A stretch of DNA of 64,000 nt, taken from the NCBI GenBank assembly GCA_964620485.1, contig CAZUGU010000008.1, positions 124,001 to 188,000 on the forward strand. Direction: 5' to 3'. This document shows, piece after piece, positions 36,671 through 46,254 of the stretch. The notes under the pieces were generated by a model, which worked only from the letters and a program-made list of their open reading frames with translations, ran no database searches and was not told where the DNA came from. The stretch is from CAZTUH01 sp964620485. GTDB lineage: Bacteria > Pseudomonadota > Gammaproteobacteria > Burkholderiales > Burkholderiaceae_B. The position numbers and the translations under genes were made by a program. How positions within the stretch are numbered: position 1 is the stretch's first letter; the number at the start of each line of letters is the position of its first letter.

Positions 36671-38539
36671 TCATTTTAATATATCTGCAAATCTATCTCT
36701 TAAAGAAGATTCTATTCCATTTGCATCTAATCCTAAATTAGCCATTAATATATTTTGATCACCCTGATCAATAAAACGATCAGGTAAACCCAGTTGAAGT
36801 ATAGGTATTTGTATATTAGATTCGTTTAATATTTCTGTAACGGCACTACCTGCGCCACCCATTATTGTTGCATCTTCTAATGTAACTAATGCTTTATGAT
36901 TTTTTGATAGCTCTAAAATTAGTTTTTTATCTATTGGTTTTACAAAACGCATATCTGCTACACTACAATTCAAAACCTGAGAAACTTTCAATGCAACTAA
37001 AACTAGATTTCCGAATCCAAGAATTGCGATTTTCTTACCTATTACTCGCATAAATCCTTTCCCTATTTCTACTGTCTCTAAACTGGAGCAAATATCTGTT
37101 GTACTATGACCTATTCCACGTGGATATCTAATAGAAGCTGGTCCTTGATAATTATAACAAGTCGAAAGCAATAAACGTGTTTCGTTTTCTTCAGAAGGAG
37201 TTGCAATTATCATATTTGGAATACAGCGCAAAAAGGCCACATCATAGTTACCAGCATGAGTCGCTCCATCAGAACCAACTAAACCAGCTCGATCAATTGC
37301 AAATGTCACATCTAAATTTTGCAGAGCAACATCATGAATTAATTGGTCATACCCCCTTTGTAGAAAAGTTGAATAAATTGCAACAACTGGTTTTAATCCT
37401 TCACAAGCCATACCAGCTGCAAATGTAATAGCGTGTTGTTCGGCAATTCCTACATCAAAATAACGACTAGGAAAATAACGTTCGAACTTTACTAATCCAC
37501 TGCCTTCACACATAGCAGGAGTGATACCTATCAAGCGAGAATCTTTTTGTGCCATATCACAAATCCAATCACTAAAAACCTGTGTAAATGTTTTCCTTAT
37601 AGAATTATTTATTATATGTTCTACACCAACTTCTGGATTAAATTGTCCTGGTCCATGATAGAGTACTGGATTTTCTTCTGCAAGTTTATATCCCTGTCCT
37701 TTTTTAGTAATTATATGTAAAAACTGGGTCCCAGATAGATTTTTAAAATTATTTAAGGTTGATATTAATAAATCAAGATCATGACCATAGATAGGACCAA
37801 AATAATTAAGACCTAATTCTTCGAACAGAGTTGTTGAACTTAACATATTTTTCAAACGTGCCTCAAAACGGCTAGCAAATTTTAAAGCTGATGGAATATA
37901 TCGCAATATTGCATGGCTCATTTTCTTAGCTGAATTATAAATTCTTCCTGGAATTAATCGTGCTAAATAATGATTTAATGCACCTACTGATTTTGATATT
38001 GACATATCATTGTCATTCAATATTACCAGTAAATTAATATTTGGTATAATGCTTATATTATTCAGAGCTTCAAATGCCATACCAGATGATAAAGCACTGT
38101 CGCCTATTACTGCAATATGATTACGGATAATATTCTGATTACGTGATGCAACTGCCATGCCAAGTGCTGCAGAAATAGATGTTGATGAATGAGCTGTTCC
38201 AAAAGGATCATATTCGGATTCACTACGCTTAGGGAAACCAGATATTCCATTAATTTTCCTTAAATTTTTCATAGCAAAACGACGACCTGTTAGAATCTTA
38301 TGAATATAAGATTGATGTCCAATATCCCAAATTATTCGATCATATGGTGTATTGAATACATAATGTAAGGCCAAAGTCAATTCTACTATACCTAAATTAG
38401 ATGATAAATGCCCACCAGTTTTAGATACTAAACTAATAATTTCTTCTCTTAATTCATGAGCTAATCTTTTTAATTCACAATGATTTAAGCTTTTTAGATC
38501 AGATGGAAAATTAATTTGATCTAATAATTTAATATGCAT
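36671..38539 (-). CDS. dxs: 1-deoxy-D-xylulose-5-phosphate synthase
   Basis: Dxs condenses pyruvate and glyceraldehyde 3-phosphate with thiamine diphosphate, the first step of the MEP pathway. The 622-residue protein has GGHLSSNLGIVELTLALHYVF, the ThDP motif GDSALSSGMAFEALN followed by LNDNDMSI, IGITPAMCEGSGLVKFERYFPSRYFDVGIAEQHAITFAAG (with the catalytic glutamate), and RAGLVGSDGATHAG. All domains are present. In relatives ispA lies directly upstream; here there is a 780-base empty gap, so farnesyl diphosphate synthase must come from elsewhere or from the host. Confidence 0.97.
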   Translation of the reverse strand: MHIKLLDQINFPSDLKSLNHCELKRLAHELREEIISLVSKTGGHLSSNLGIVELTLALHYVFNTPYDRIIWDIGHQSYIHKILTGRRFAMKNLRKINGISGFPKRSESEYDPFGTAHSSTSISAALGMAVASRNQNIIRNHIAVIGDSALSSGMAFEALNNISIIPNINLLVILNDNDMSISKSVGALNHYLARLIPGRIYNSAKKMSHAILRYIPSALKFASRFEARLKNMLSSTTLFEELGLNYFGPIYGHDLDLLISTLNNFKNLSGTQFLHIITKKGQGYKLAEENPVLYHGPGQFNPEVGVEHIINNSIRKTFTQVFSDWICDMAQKDSRLIGITPAMCEGSGLVKFERYFPSRYFDVGIAEQHAITFAAGMACEGLKPVVAIYSTFLQRGYDQLIHDVALQNLDVTFAIDRAGLVGSDGATHAGNYDVAFLRCIPNMIIATPSEENETRLLLSTCYNYQGPASIRYPRGIGHSTTDICSSLETVEIGKGFMRVIGKKIAILGFGNLVLVALKVSQVLNCSVADMRFVKPIDKKLILELSKNHKALVTLEDATIMGGAGSAVTEILNESNIQIPILQLGLPDRFIDQGDQNILMANLGLDANGIESSLRDRFADILK

Positions 38540-39318
38540 TCTAAATTTTACTTTTAGTACCTTATAAGTAATATACTTTTAAATATTTAATTAAAAATAT
38601 TAAAGATACATTCGGTCTTTCATAGATGCAAATGAGCAATCTTATCAAGATCTCTTTAATATATTAAGAAATTTAATTTATATATATATCATCAATTTTT
38701 AGCAAAGCCCAAATTTAATCTGAACTAAATATAAACCTTTAAAATCTTAAAGGAATCTGTTAAAGATACAAACTTATTATTTTTTCTAAAAAAGAAACAA
38801 GTTATGCATAATCGTGTTTAAATGCATAAGTTATTTAGAAAGGATTTATTTATAATCAGTTTGATTTACTAAATTAATTAATTAGATTCTGTACTTTAGA
38901 TGATTAAGTATTTTTACTTAAAATTAATAATGAATAAGATTCATATTTCATTAATAATATGAAAATAAAATTGAATATCTTTAATATTTTTATCAAGACT
39001 CATATCTCAATTCAATATAAAATAAAAAAATGAAAATTAAAATAATTGAAAATATAACACCTGTATGAAACATATATGTTTCATACAGGTGTTATATATA
39101 AAGCTTGATAAGCTATGTAAAATCAATCTTTATAAGAATATCTAATATAATATTCAAAATTAGTTTTAAATTTTCTTACGATACGATATTTTATAAGAAT
39201 TTCAGAATGATTTATATATCATTAATTTTTATGTATTACTACAATAGATTTATCTATCTATTAAATTTGAAATTTTTAGAATTGTGTGTCAATCAACAAA
39301 TATATAAATATATCTTAT
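38540..39318. other. Gene-less region upstream of dxs
   Basis: About 780 AT-rich bases where relatives carry ispA (and xseB). I found no DDxxD-type or other prenyl-transferase signature in translation on the - strand. The only structured element is the 46-bp palindrome at 39052-39097. Confidence 0.6.
39052..39097. repeat. 46-bp perfect palindrome
   Basis: Arms of 23 bp (39052-39074, starting ATATAACACCTGTATGAAAC, and 39075-39097) are exact reverse complements with no spacer. It lies about 220 bases beyond the tRNA on the - strand. No T tract follows. It might mark the end of the rpoD/tRNA transcript or be a protein-binding site. Confidence 0.9.
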
Positions 39319-39394
<76 letters not shown>

Positions 39395-39426
39395 TTCAAT
39401 TAAAGTGTAGAAATATTTTTAAAAAA

Positions 39427-41412
39427 TTATTGTCCCTCTAAGAAACTTTTTAACTTATCTGCCCGGCTAGGGTGACGTAGCTTACGTAATGCTTTTGCTT
39501 CGATTTGTCGAATACGTTCACGAGTAACATCAAACTGTTTTCCTACCTCCTCAAGGGTCTGGTCTGTACTCATTTCTATTCCAAATCGCATTCTTAAAAC
39601 TTTTGCCTCACGTGGAGTTAATGAATCTAAAACTTCTTTTACAACATTACGCATTGATCCATGTAAAGCAGCATCAGATGGAGCTAAAGTTGTTGAATCT
39701 TCAATGAAATCGCCTAAATGAGAATCATCATCATCACCGATTGGTGTTTCCATAGAAACCGGTTCTTTAGAAATCTTTAGTATTTTTCGAACTTTATCTT
39801 CTTGCATATCCATTTTTTCAGCAAAAACAGCTGGATCTGGTTCAATTCCAGTTTCTTGTAAAATTTGACGACTTATACGATTCATTTTATTAATCGTTTC
39901 AATCATATGAACTGGAATACGAATAGTACGTGCCTGATCTGCGATAGAGCGAGTAATAGCTTGACGAATCCACCAAGTGGCATAAGTTGAAAATTTATAT
40001 CCACGTCGATATTCAAATTTATCCACTGCTTTCATCAAACCTATATTTCCCTCTTGTATTAAATCTAAAAATTGTAATCCACGATTAGTATATTTTTTAG
40101 CAATTGATATAACCAAACGCAAATTCGCTTCAGTCATTTCTCTCTTTGCTTTGCGGGCTCTTGCTTCTCCTGTAGCCATACGCTTATTAACATCTTTTAA
40201 ATCTTTTAATGGAAGCACAACATAAGTTTGTAAATCAATGAATTTTTGTTGAAGTTCTTGTATAGCTGGGATTTGTCTACTTAAAATCTCATTATAAATA
40301 TTTTCTTTAGAAAGTTCATTAGATGCCCAATTTAAATTCGTTTCATTACCTGGAAATGCTTTGATGAAGTACAGGCGAGACATACCAACTCGATCTACAC
40401 AGATGTGTAGAATAGAACGTTCTAGTTTTCTAACTTCTTCAACCTGAATTCTTAGTGTATTGGCTAACTTTTCAACCATTTTAGCAGTAAAGCGTATTCC
40501 CATTAATTCATTCTGAATATTTTTTTGAGCATCAATATAAGATCTTGATTTATAACCATGTTCCTGAAAAGATTCTTGCATGTTTTTGAAATATTTATCA
40601 ACAATTTTGAATTTTAACAAACTCTTGACACGTAGATATTCTAACTGCTTGCTAGACATACCACCAGCTGATGCATCATCTATATCATCTTCCTGATCAG
40701 TTATTACAACACCGGAACCTGCATATTCAGCGCCATCTTCTGGATCAATTAAACCATCAATGATATCATCAATTTGAATTTGTCCATTCATGACTCGAGA
40801 AACTTGTGCTAAAATTTCAGAAATAGTTGTTGGGCATGCTGAAATTGCCATAATCATATGCTTTAAACCATCTTCAATTCTTTTAGCAATTTCGATTTCT
40901 CCTTCACGCGTTAATAATTCAACTGTACCCATTTCTCTCATATACATACGAACAGGATCAGTAGTACGACCAAAATCAGAATCAACTGTCGTAAGAGCAG
41001 CTTCAGCTTCATCTTCAACATCGTCATCATCATTTGATGTAACAGAGGTACTCTCATTCATTAATAATGTTTCAACATCAGGAGCCTGATCATAAACTGA
41101 AATACCCATATCACCAAAAGTACTAATAATACTATCGATTGCTTCTGCATCAATTAGATCATCAGGAAGATGATCATTAATTTCACTATAAGTCAAATAA
41201 CCACGATTTTTTCCTAATTTAATTAACTGTTTTAGACGATTGCGTCTTGCTTCATATTCTTCAAAAGATACTACGCCATGAACAGATAAGTCTTTTATAT
41301 CATTACGATTGCGTTTACTATTCCGCTTAATAGGTGTTTTTAAATCTGATGTAACAGTAGTTCTACTATATAATTGATTTTCAAAATTATTTTTATCTTC
41401 TTTAGCAATCAT
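39427..41412 (-). CDS. rpoD: RNA polymerase sigma factor RpoD (sigma-70)
   Basis: The housekeeping sigma factor. The 661-residue protein has region 1.1 (LKQLIKLGKNRGYLTYSEINDHLPDD), region 1.2 (DPVRMYMREMGTVELLTREGE), a non-conserved acidic region, regions 2.1-2.4 (EANLRLVISIAKKYTNRGLQFLDLIQEGNIGLMKAVDKFEYRRGYKFSTYATWWIRQAI) and region 4.2 with its helix-turn-helix (TLEEVGKQFDVTRERIRQIEAKALRKLRHP). It closes the rpsU-dnaG-rpoD macromolecular synthesis cluster. Region 2.4 and 4.2 are standard, so promoters should still be TTGACA/TATAAT-like. Confidence 0.98.
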   Translation of the reverse strand: MIAKEDKNNFENQLYSRTTVTSDLKTPIKRNSKRNRNDIKDLSVHGVVSFEEYEARRNRLKQLIKLGKNRGYLTYSEINDHLPDDLIDAEAIDSIISTFGDMGISVYDQAPDVETLLMNESTSVTSNDDDDVEDEAEAALTTVDSDFGRTTDPVRMYMREMGTVELLTREGEIEIAKRIEDGLKHMIMAISACPTTISEILAQVSRVMNGQIQIDDIIDGLIDPEDGAEYAGSGVVITDQEDDIDDASAGGMSSKQLEYLRVKSLLKFKIVDKYFKNMQESFQEHGYKSRSYIDAQKNIQNELMGIRFTAKMVEKLANTLRIQVEEVRKLERSILHICVDRVGMSRLYFIKAFPGNETNLNWASNELSKENIYNEILSRQIPAIQELQQKFIDLQTYVVLPLKDLKDVNKRMATGEARARKAKREMTEANLRLVISIAKKYTNRGLQFLDLIQEGNIGLMKAVDKFEYRRGYKFSTYATWWIRQAITRSIADQARTIRIPVHMIETINKMNRISRQILQETGIEPDPAVFAEKMDMQEDKVRKILKISKEPVSMETPIGDDDDSHLGDFIEDSTTLAPSDAALHGSMRNVVKEVLDSLTPREAKVLRMRFGIEMSTDQTLEEVGKQFDVTRERIRQIEAKALRKLRHPSRADKLKSFLEGQ

Positions 41413-41784
41413 CTGATTTTTATTATTCTTTTATATGACTAATCAATGTTTCTTCTATTCTTCACTTTTAATATAAAACTATATATTTTCTCAATCTTAT
41501 CTTATAAGATTCATCTCTAATTTCCTCATCTGAATTCTTTTTTGGATTATAAAAAATTATATTACACAATGTTTTGTTTATTTTACATTTAATTGCAATA
41601 TTTTTAGATATATTTTCAGTCAATTTATTGATATCAATCATATAATTTTCGAAGTTATTTATGTTTATTTCACAGTGAAATTTGTTTCAAATTATATAAA
41701 ATCGATCATTCCTAAATATTTAGGAATTCCAAAAAATTTACAAATCAGAGATTTATATAGGAGATTTCATTCCCTTTAAATAAA
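41413..41784. other. Gene-less region between dnaG and rpoD
   Basis: 372 AT-rich bases inside the rpsU-dnaG-rpoD cluster. No gene. It may contain a separate rpoD promoter (in other bacteria a heat-shock promoter lies at the end of dnaG), but I see no clear match. Confidence 0.5.
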
Positions 41785-43746
41785 TTATTGAATTACAACT
41801 TTTTTAAAAAGATTCATATATTTAGTAAGTTCTTGATAACGTTTTTTTGAAAAATCAGATTTTAATCCAGAAAGCGCTAATTTATTCATTTCATTTTTAA
41901 GCAATTCAAACTTAATATGATGAAAAGCATCATCCAATTCTTTTTGAGGATTTGGAAGTCTATCTCGGAATACAATATCATTAATTAATTCATCTAAGAT
42001 GCTGGATAATGGTGAATTAGATTTCAAAAAATTCTTAAAAAGTTCAATCTGGCGAGTACCACTATTTCTTGCTAAATAAATTAATTCTTTTACTAAAATA
42101 GTATTAGTATCATGATTCAGAATATCAATCTGATCATCTCTTATTGAATCAAAAAGTTCAGGATGCATTAATAGCAATACAAGTAAACGCTTAGTTAAAG
42201 ATGGTACTTTTTTTTTAGTTTTAATAATCATTTCCTTACTTCTATTTCTTTCTATTTTAGAATTTAAATTATTAATTCTTTTTTGAAAAGTAAAGGAATG
42301 ATTATTTCGTTTTTTTTCAAAAAGTTCTTGCTTACTTTTAAAATTGTCTAAACTTGATAGTTCCAGGCCATCATACATCTTTCTAAGAAAGAGAAAATTA
42401 TTATTAATCTGTTCTTCTTTAGAGTTTATCAAAAATTTTTCTTCATTCAAATTTTGATTTATAAATAAATTTATATATTTGTACTGTATTTGAACTGTTT
42501 CTGCTATTTTATGTTCTATTTGAATTCGTTGCATACATTTGGGCATTAGCTCTAAAAGAGACTTAGCTTCATTTAAATAATCAGTCCTACCTTTATTTTT
42601 AGATATATCATGATGTAATAATAATTCATCTGTCAAATATTCTGACAGAGATATAGCTTTTTGAAGATATTCTTCAAATGCTTGTTTCCCTTTTTTTCGA
42701 ATATAGGAATCAGGATCATATCCAATAGGCAGAAATACGAAATAAATAGATAAATTATCCTCTAACATAGGTAAACAAGTTAATAAAGCACGCCAAGCAG
42801 CTTTATACCCACTTACATCACTGTCAAAATTAAATATAATTTTATTACTGATAGCTAATAGTTTTTTAATCTGATCACAAGTTATGGATGTTCCTAAGGT
42901 TGCTACAACATGACCAATGCCTTGTTGAACCAACCCAATAACATCCATATACCCTTCGACAACAATTACCGAATTTTTTTTACTAATTTCTTGATGCGTT
43001 TCCCATAAACCATATAGTTCTTTTCGTTTAGAAAAAAGTATTGTTTCCGGCGAATTAAGATATTTAGGCTTATCTTGTCCAATAGTACGTCCACCAAATC
43101 CAATTAATTCCCCATTAATATTATGAATAGGAAATATTATTCTGTTTCGAAATCGATCATAGTGTTCACCATTCTTGGACTCTATAATTAAACCGGCTTC
43201 TACCAGAATAGCATTATTATAATTTTCCTTAAATACCTTTTTAAGGCCATTACGATTTATTCCAGACCATCCTAGACAAAAATACTGCGCAATTTTACCA
43301 GTCAATCCGCGCTTTTTAAGATAACTTACAGCTATCGAAGAACAATGTAATTGTTGTGAATAATATAGAAAAGCCTTATTTAAAATTCTAATATGAAATG
43401 AACCATATACTTTTTGATATGAAGAAAATTCATGTTGAATCATTTTTGAATTGCTTTCTCTTTGAATAGGGAATCCTGCAATTACTGTTAATTTTCGTAA
43501 TGCATCGACAAAACTGGAACTAGTATATTGCATTAAAAATGAAATAACATTTCCATGTGCACCACATCCAAAACAATGATAAAATTGCTTAGTATCATTT
43601 ACAGAAAATGATGCACTTTTTTCTTCATGAAATGGACAAAGACTAAAATAATTAGATCCAACTCTTTTTAATTTTAAATACTGTCCGATGACATCAACGA
43701 TATTAACACGGTTCAATATTTCTTGAATAAATGATTTTTGAAGCAA
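41785..43746 (-). CDS. dnaG: DNA primase DnaG
   Basis: DnaG makes RNA primers at the replication fork. The 653-residue protein has the CHC2 zinc ribbon (CPFHEEKSASFSVNDTKQFYHCFGCG; C37, H40, C58, C61), the catalytic core with RFRNRIIFPIHNINGELIGFGGRTI and the TOPRIM motif SVIVVEGYMDVIGLVQQGI, DSDVSGYKAA, and a divergent C-terminal helicase-binding domain. The start is TTG at 43746; the resulting MLQKSFIQEILNRVNIVDVIG aligns from the first residue with the family and no ATG is nearby. The C-terminal 200 residues are Lys/Asn-rich and drifting. Confidence 0.95.
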   Translation of the reverse strand: MLQKSFIQEILNRVNIVDVIGQYLKLKRVGSNYFSLCPFHEEKSASFSVNDTKQFYHCFGCGAHGNVISFLMQYTSSSFVDALRKLTVIAGFPIQRESNSKMIQHEFSSYQKVYGSFHIRILNKAFLYYSQQLHCSSIAVSYLKKRGLTGKIAQYFCLGWSGINRNGLKKVFKENYNNAILVEAGLIIESKNGEHYDRFRNRIIFPIHNINGELIGFGGRTIGQDKPKYLNSPETILFSKRKELYGLWETHQEISKKNSVIVVEGYMDVIGLVQQGIGHVVATLGTSITCDQIKKLLAISNKIIFNFDSDVSGYKAAWRALLTCLPMLEDNLSIYFVFLPIGYDPDSYIRKKGKQAFEEYLQKAISLSEYLTDELLLHHDISKNKGRTDYLNEAKSLLELMPKCMQRIQIEHKIAETVQIQYKYINLFINQNLNEEKFLINSKEEQINNNFLFLRKMYDGLELSSLDNFKSKQELFEKKRNNHSFTFQKRINNLNSKIERNRSKEMIIKTKKKVPSLTKRLLVLLLMHPELFDSIRDDQIDILNHDTNTILVKELIYLARNSGTRQIELFKNFLKSNSPLSSILDELINDIVFRDRLPNPQKELDDAFHHIKFELLKNEMNKLALSGLKSDFSKKRYQELTKYMNLFKKVVIQ

Positions 43747-43775
43747 GAATTTAACAAATTAATATTAGAATAAAT

Positions 43776-43988
43776 TTAATACATGCGCTGAGGTAATCTT
43801 TGATTTCTCAAGCGTTTATATTGTCGCTTTATAGCGGCAGCTAACTTTCTTTTACGTTCAGAAGTTGGCTTCTCATAAAACTCGCGTGACCTCAATTCAG
43901 TGAGCAATCCAGATTTTTCAATCGTACGCTTAAATCGCCTTAATGCACCTTCAAATGGTTCATTTTCTTTCAATCTGACTATTGGCAT
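43776..43988 (-). CDS. rpsU: 30S ribosomal protein S21
   Basis: The 70-residue protein reads MPIVRLKENEPFEGALRRFK and ends in the basic RLPQRMY tail, typical of S21. It leads the cluster rpsU-dnaG-rpoD; the gatB/yqeY-domain gene that sits after rpsU in many relatives is absent, leaving only 29 bases before dnaG. Confidence 0.97.
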   Translation of the reverse strand: MPIVRLKENEPFEGALRRFKRTIEKSGLLTELRSREFYEKPTSERKRKLAAAIKRQYKRLRNQRLPQRMY

Positions 43989-44042
43989 AAATTATAACTT
44001 GAATCATGAACATGAGCAATCTTATCTAAATTGCAAAAATAG

Positions 44043-44073
44043 ATTATATAAAAGATCTTAAATAATTTAACAA
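44043..44073 (-). promoter_or_regulatory. Candidate promoter of the rpsU-dnaG-rpoD cluster
   Basis: On the - strand TTGTTA (44073-44068) and a perfect TATAAT (44048-44043) with a long 19-base spacer, about 55 bases before the rpsU ATG. The spacing is not ideal and AT-rich DNA yields chance -10 matches. Confidence 0.3.
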
Positions 44074-44138
44074 CAAACTAAAATTAAATAAGATATTAGC
44101 AGATAATAACAAAAAAGATTAATGTTAGCTAGTAAGAA

Positions 44139-44681
44139 TTATATTTTTGAACTTTTTTGTATCCAAGCTTCCAACGTATTAGGTTGGAGACTATCATAAT
44201 TTTCAAATGGCTGATGTATCCAAGGATTTGTTGGTAATTTATCAACATAATAATCTGGAATTACCTTTGAGTGTCCTTTTAACCAAAGAACAGCACCACG
44301 TAATTCAGTAATTTTAACAAATTGCTTTTTTAAATGATTACGAACATTTTGGAATGTCAAACCAGTATCTACCATATCATCTACTAATAACACTCGACCA
44401 GCAAGACTATCTTGTGTAATAGTGATAAATTTTGCAATATCTAATTTTCCTTGTACAGTACCAGTAGCTTCTCTATAACTACTAGTTGCTAAAATTCCCA
44501 ATGGTGTATTAAAAACACGAGACATAATATCACCAACACGTACCCCGCCACGGGCCAAACAGAGAATTTGATCAAATTTCCAATTTGATTGATATATTTG
44601 TAAGGCTAAACGCTCAATTAGATAATGATACTCATCCCAACTAATCCATCGATGAGTGTCTCTACTATTTGGTACGTTCAT
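44139..44681 (-). CDS. Purine-type phosphoribosyltransferase
   Basis: The 180-residue protein has the PRPP-binding motif VLLVDDMVDTGLTF (residues about 97-110) and the upstream loop ILCLARGGVRVGDIMSR; its C-terminus LPTNPWIHQPFE recalls xanthine-guanine/hypoxanthine phosphoribosyltransferases (WIxFPWE). It most likely salvages a purine base with PRPP. It lies after purA as in Bordetella-type genomes, where it is annotated simply as phosphoribosyltransferase. With host-supplied bases it would feed PurA and the nucleotide pool. The exact base is not deducible from sequence. Confidence 0.85.
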   Translation of the reverse strand: MNVPNSRDTHRWISWDEYHYLIERLALQIYQSNWKFDQILCLARGGVRVGDIMSRVFNTPLGILATSSYREATGTVQGKLDIAKFITITQDSLAGRVLLVDDMVDTGLTFQNVRNHLKKQFVKITELRGAVLWLKGHSKVIPDYYVDKLPTNPWIHQPFENYDSLQPNTLEAWIQKSSKI

Positions 44682-44798
44682 AAATTTAGAATCTCCTAGA
44701 GAAAATTTAGATATAATCTCAATATCAAAAAAGTCAACAGAGATAAAAATAAAATCTCATACAATTAAAAATTATAAAGGAAATCTTATTAAGATTGA

Positions 44799-46094
44799 TT
44801 ATTTCTTGAATGGATGTCTTACTATAATAGTTTCATTACGATCCGGTCCAGTAGAGATAATATCAATAGGAATTCCACAAATTTCTGTGATTCGCTCTAA
44901 GTAATATCGCGCTTTAATAGGCAATAACTCCAATTTTTTAATACCAGAAATTGATTCAAACCAACCCGGTATTTCTTCAAAAACTGGCTCAATCTGTTCA
45001 GTAAGATTGGTACCACTTGGTAGAATGTCATAAAATTTGCCATGTAAACGATATCCAATACATAACTGAATTGTTTTAAAATGATCTAGAACATCCAGTT
45101 TCGTAATACATAAAGCAGAAATACTATTTAAAATTATAGATCGTTTTAATGCTGCAATATCCAACCAGCCACAACGACGATTTCTTCCAGTTACAGAACC
45201 AATTTCTTTTCCCAAAGTCGCAAGAAGCTTTCCTTCAGTACCTATTAGTTCTGTTGGAAATGGCCCAGAGCCAACACGAGTAGTATAAGCTTTAGTTACA
45301 CCTAAGACATAATTAAAATATTTTGGACCAATACCAGTTCCTACTGATGCAGTACCTGCAACACAATTACTACTCGTAACATAGGGATATGTACCATGAT
45401 CAATATCTAATAAAGAGCCCTGGGCACCTTCAAATAAGCAGTTATAACCTGATTCTTCAAACATAATAAGACTTTTTGAAACATCTCTTACCATAGGAGC
45501 AATTTTTGGTGCAAATGCCATCATATTATCCTCTATTTCAATTGGACTAATTGGATTTATTTTAAATAAATTAGTCAAAATGAAATTATGATAATCTAAT
45601 GCTTCTAATAATTTTTCACTAAAGATCTTAGGAAAAAAAAGATCTTGAACACGTAAAGCGCGGCGTGCTATTTTATCTTCATAAACTGGACCAATTCCAC
45701 GACCTGTCGTACCAATTTTATTCTTATCTTTTTGTTTTTCACGAGCTTGATCTATAACAACATGATACGGTAATAACAATGGACATATTTCAGATATTTG
45801 TAGTCTACATTGTATGTTTAATCCAATACTTTCAAGCTCTCGAATTTCTTGAAATAAGTTTTCCAAAGAAAGGACAACGCCATTTCCAATAAGACAAATA
45901 ACATCGTTATGCATGATACCAGAAGGAATTAAACGAAGGATTATTTTTTTTTTATTGATATAAAGAGTGTGACCAGCATTATGTCCACCCTGAAAACGCA
46001 CAACACTATGAACGGATTCAGATAGCCAATCCACAATTTTTCCTTTGCCCTCATCACCCCATTGGGTTCCAACAACTATTACGTTTTTTCCCAT
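44799..46094 (-). CDS. purA: Adenylosuccinate synthetase
   Basis: PurA joins IMP and aspartate with GTP, the first committed step to AMP. The 431-residue protein has the GTP loop VVGTQWGDEGKGKIVDWL, QGGHNAGHTLY, GTTGRGIGPVYEDKIARR, FEGAQGSLLDIDHGTYPYVTSSN and VTGRNRRCGWLD. I take ATG 46094 (MGKNVIVVG) as the start; the frame extends 5 codons to a TTG at 46109, without family support. It lies between hisZ and the phosphoribosyltransferase gene, the conserved order. Confidence 0.97.
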   Translation of the reverse strand: MGKNVIVVGTQWGDEGKGKIVDWLSESVHSVVRFQGGHNAGHTLYINKKKIILRLIPSGIMHNDVICLIGNGVVLSLENLFQEIRELESIGLNIQCRLQISEICPLLLPYHVVIDQAREKQKDKNKIGTTGRGIGPVYEDKIARRALRVQDLFFPKIFSEKLLEALDYHNFILTNLFKINPISPIEIEDNMMAFAPKIAPMVRDVSKSLIMFEESGYNCLFEGAQGSLLDIDHGTYPYVTSSNCVAGTASVGTGIGPKYFNYVLGVTKAYTTRVGSGPFPTELIGTEGKLLATLGKEIGSVTGRNRRCGWLDIAALKRSIILNSISALCITKLDVLDHFKTIQLCIGYRLHGKFYDILPSGTNLTEQIEPVFEEIPGWFESISGIKKLELLPIKARYYLERITEICGIPIDIISTGPDRNETIIVRHPFKK

Positions 46095-46198
46095 ATCTAC
46101 CAAAATCAAAAATTAACCTACTAAAAATTCAGAATTATTAAATTATTTTTTTAAATATTTAAAAGTTTTATTAAGAACTAACTAAGTCTAAGCAATTT

Positions 46199-46254
46199 TT
46201 AATATCTCAACAATCCAAACATCATTATAGTGTCTCAACAACCCAAACACCATT
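46199..46254 (-). repeat. 28-bp tandem duplication at the end of hisZ
   Basis: Two adjacent 28-base units, 46227-46254 and 46199-46226, match at 23 of 28 positions (starting AATGGTGTTTGGGTTGTTGA and AATGATGTTTGGATTGTTGA on the - strand). The first ends hisZ (NGVWVVETL, stop); the second, in its own frame, encodes NDVWIVEILKIA. The unit is not a multiple of three, so the duplication shifts the frame and creates the present stop. Confidence 0.85.

Noticed and set aside
38630..38645. Shared 15-mer ATGAGCAATCTTATC near 38632 and 44010
   Set aside because: Only two copies, no symmetry and in AT-rich leaders; too little to argue for a shared regulatory site.
40790..41089. Antisense frame of 99 codons within rpoD
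   Set aside because: Opposite the acidic, repetitive part of rpoD; Ser/Val-rich shadow with no family match.
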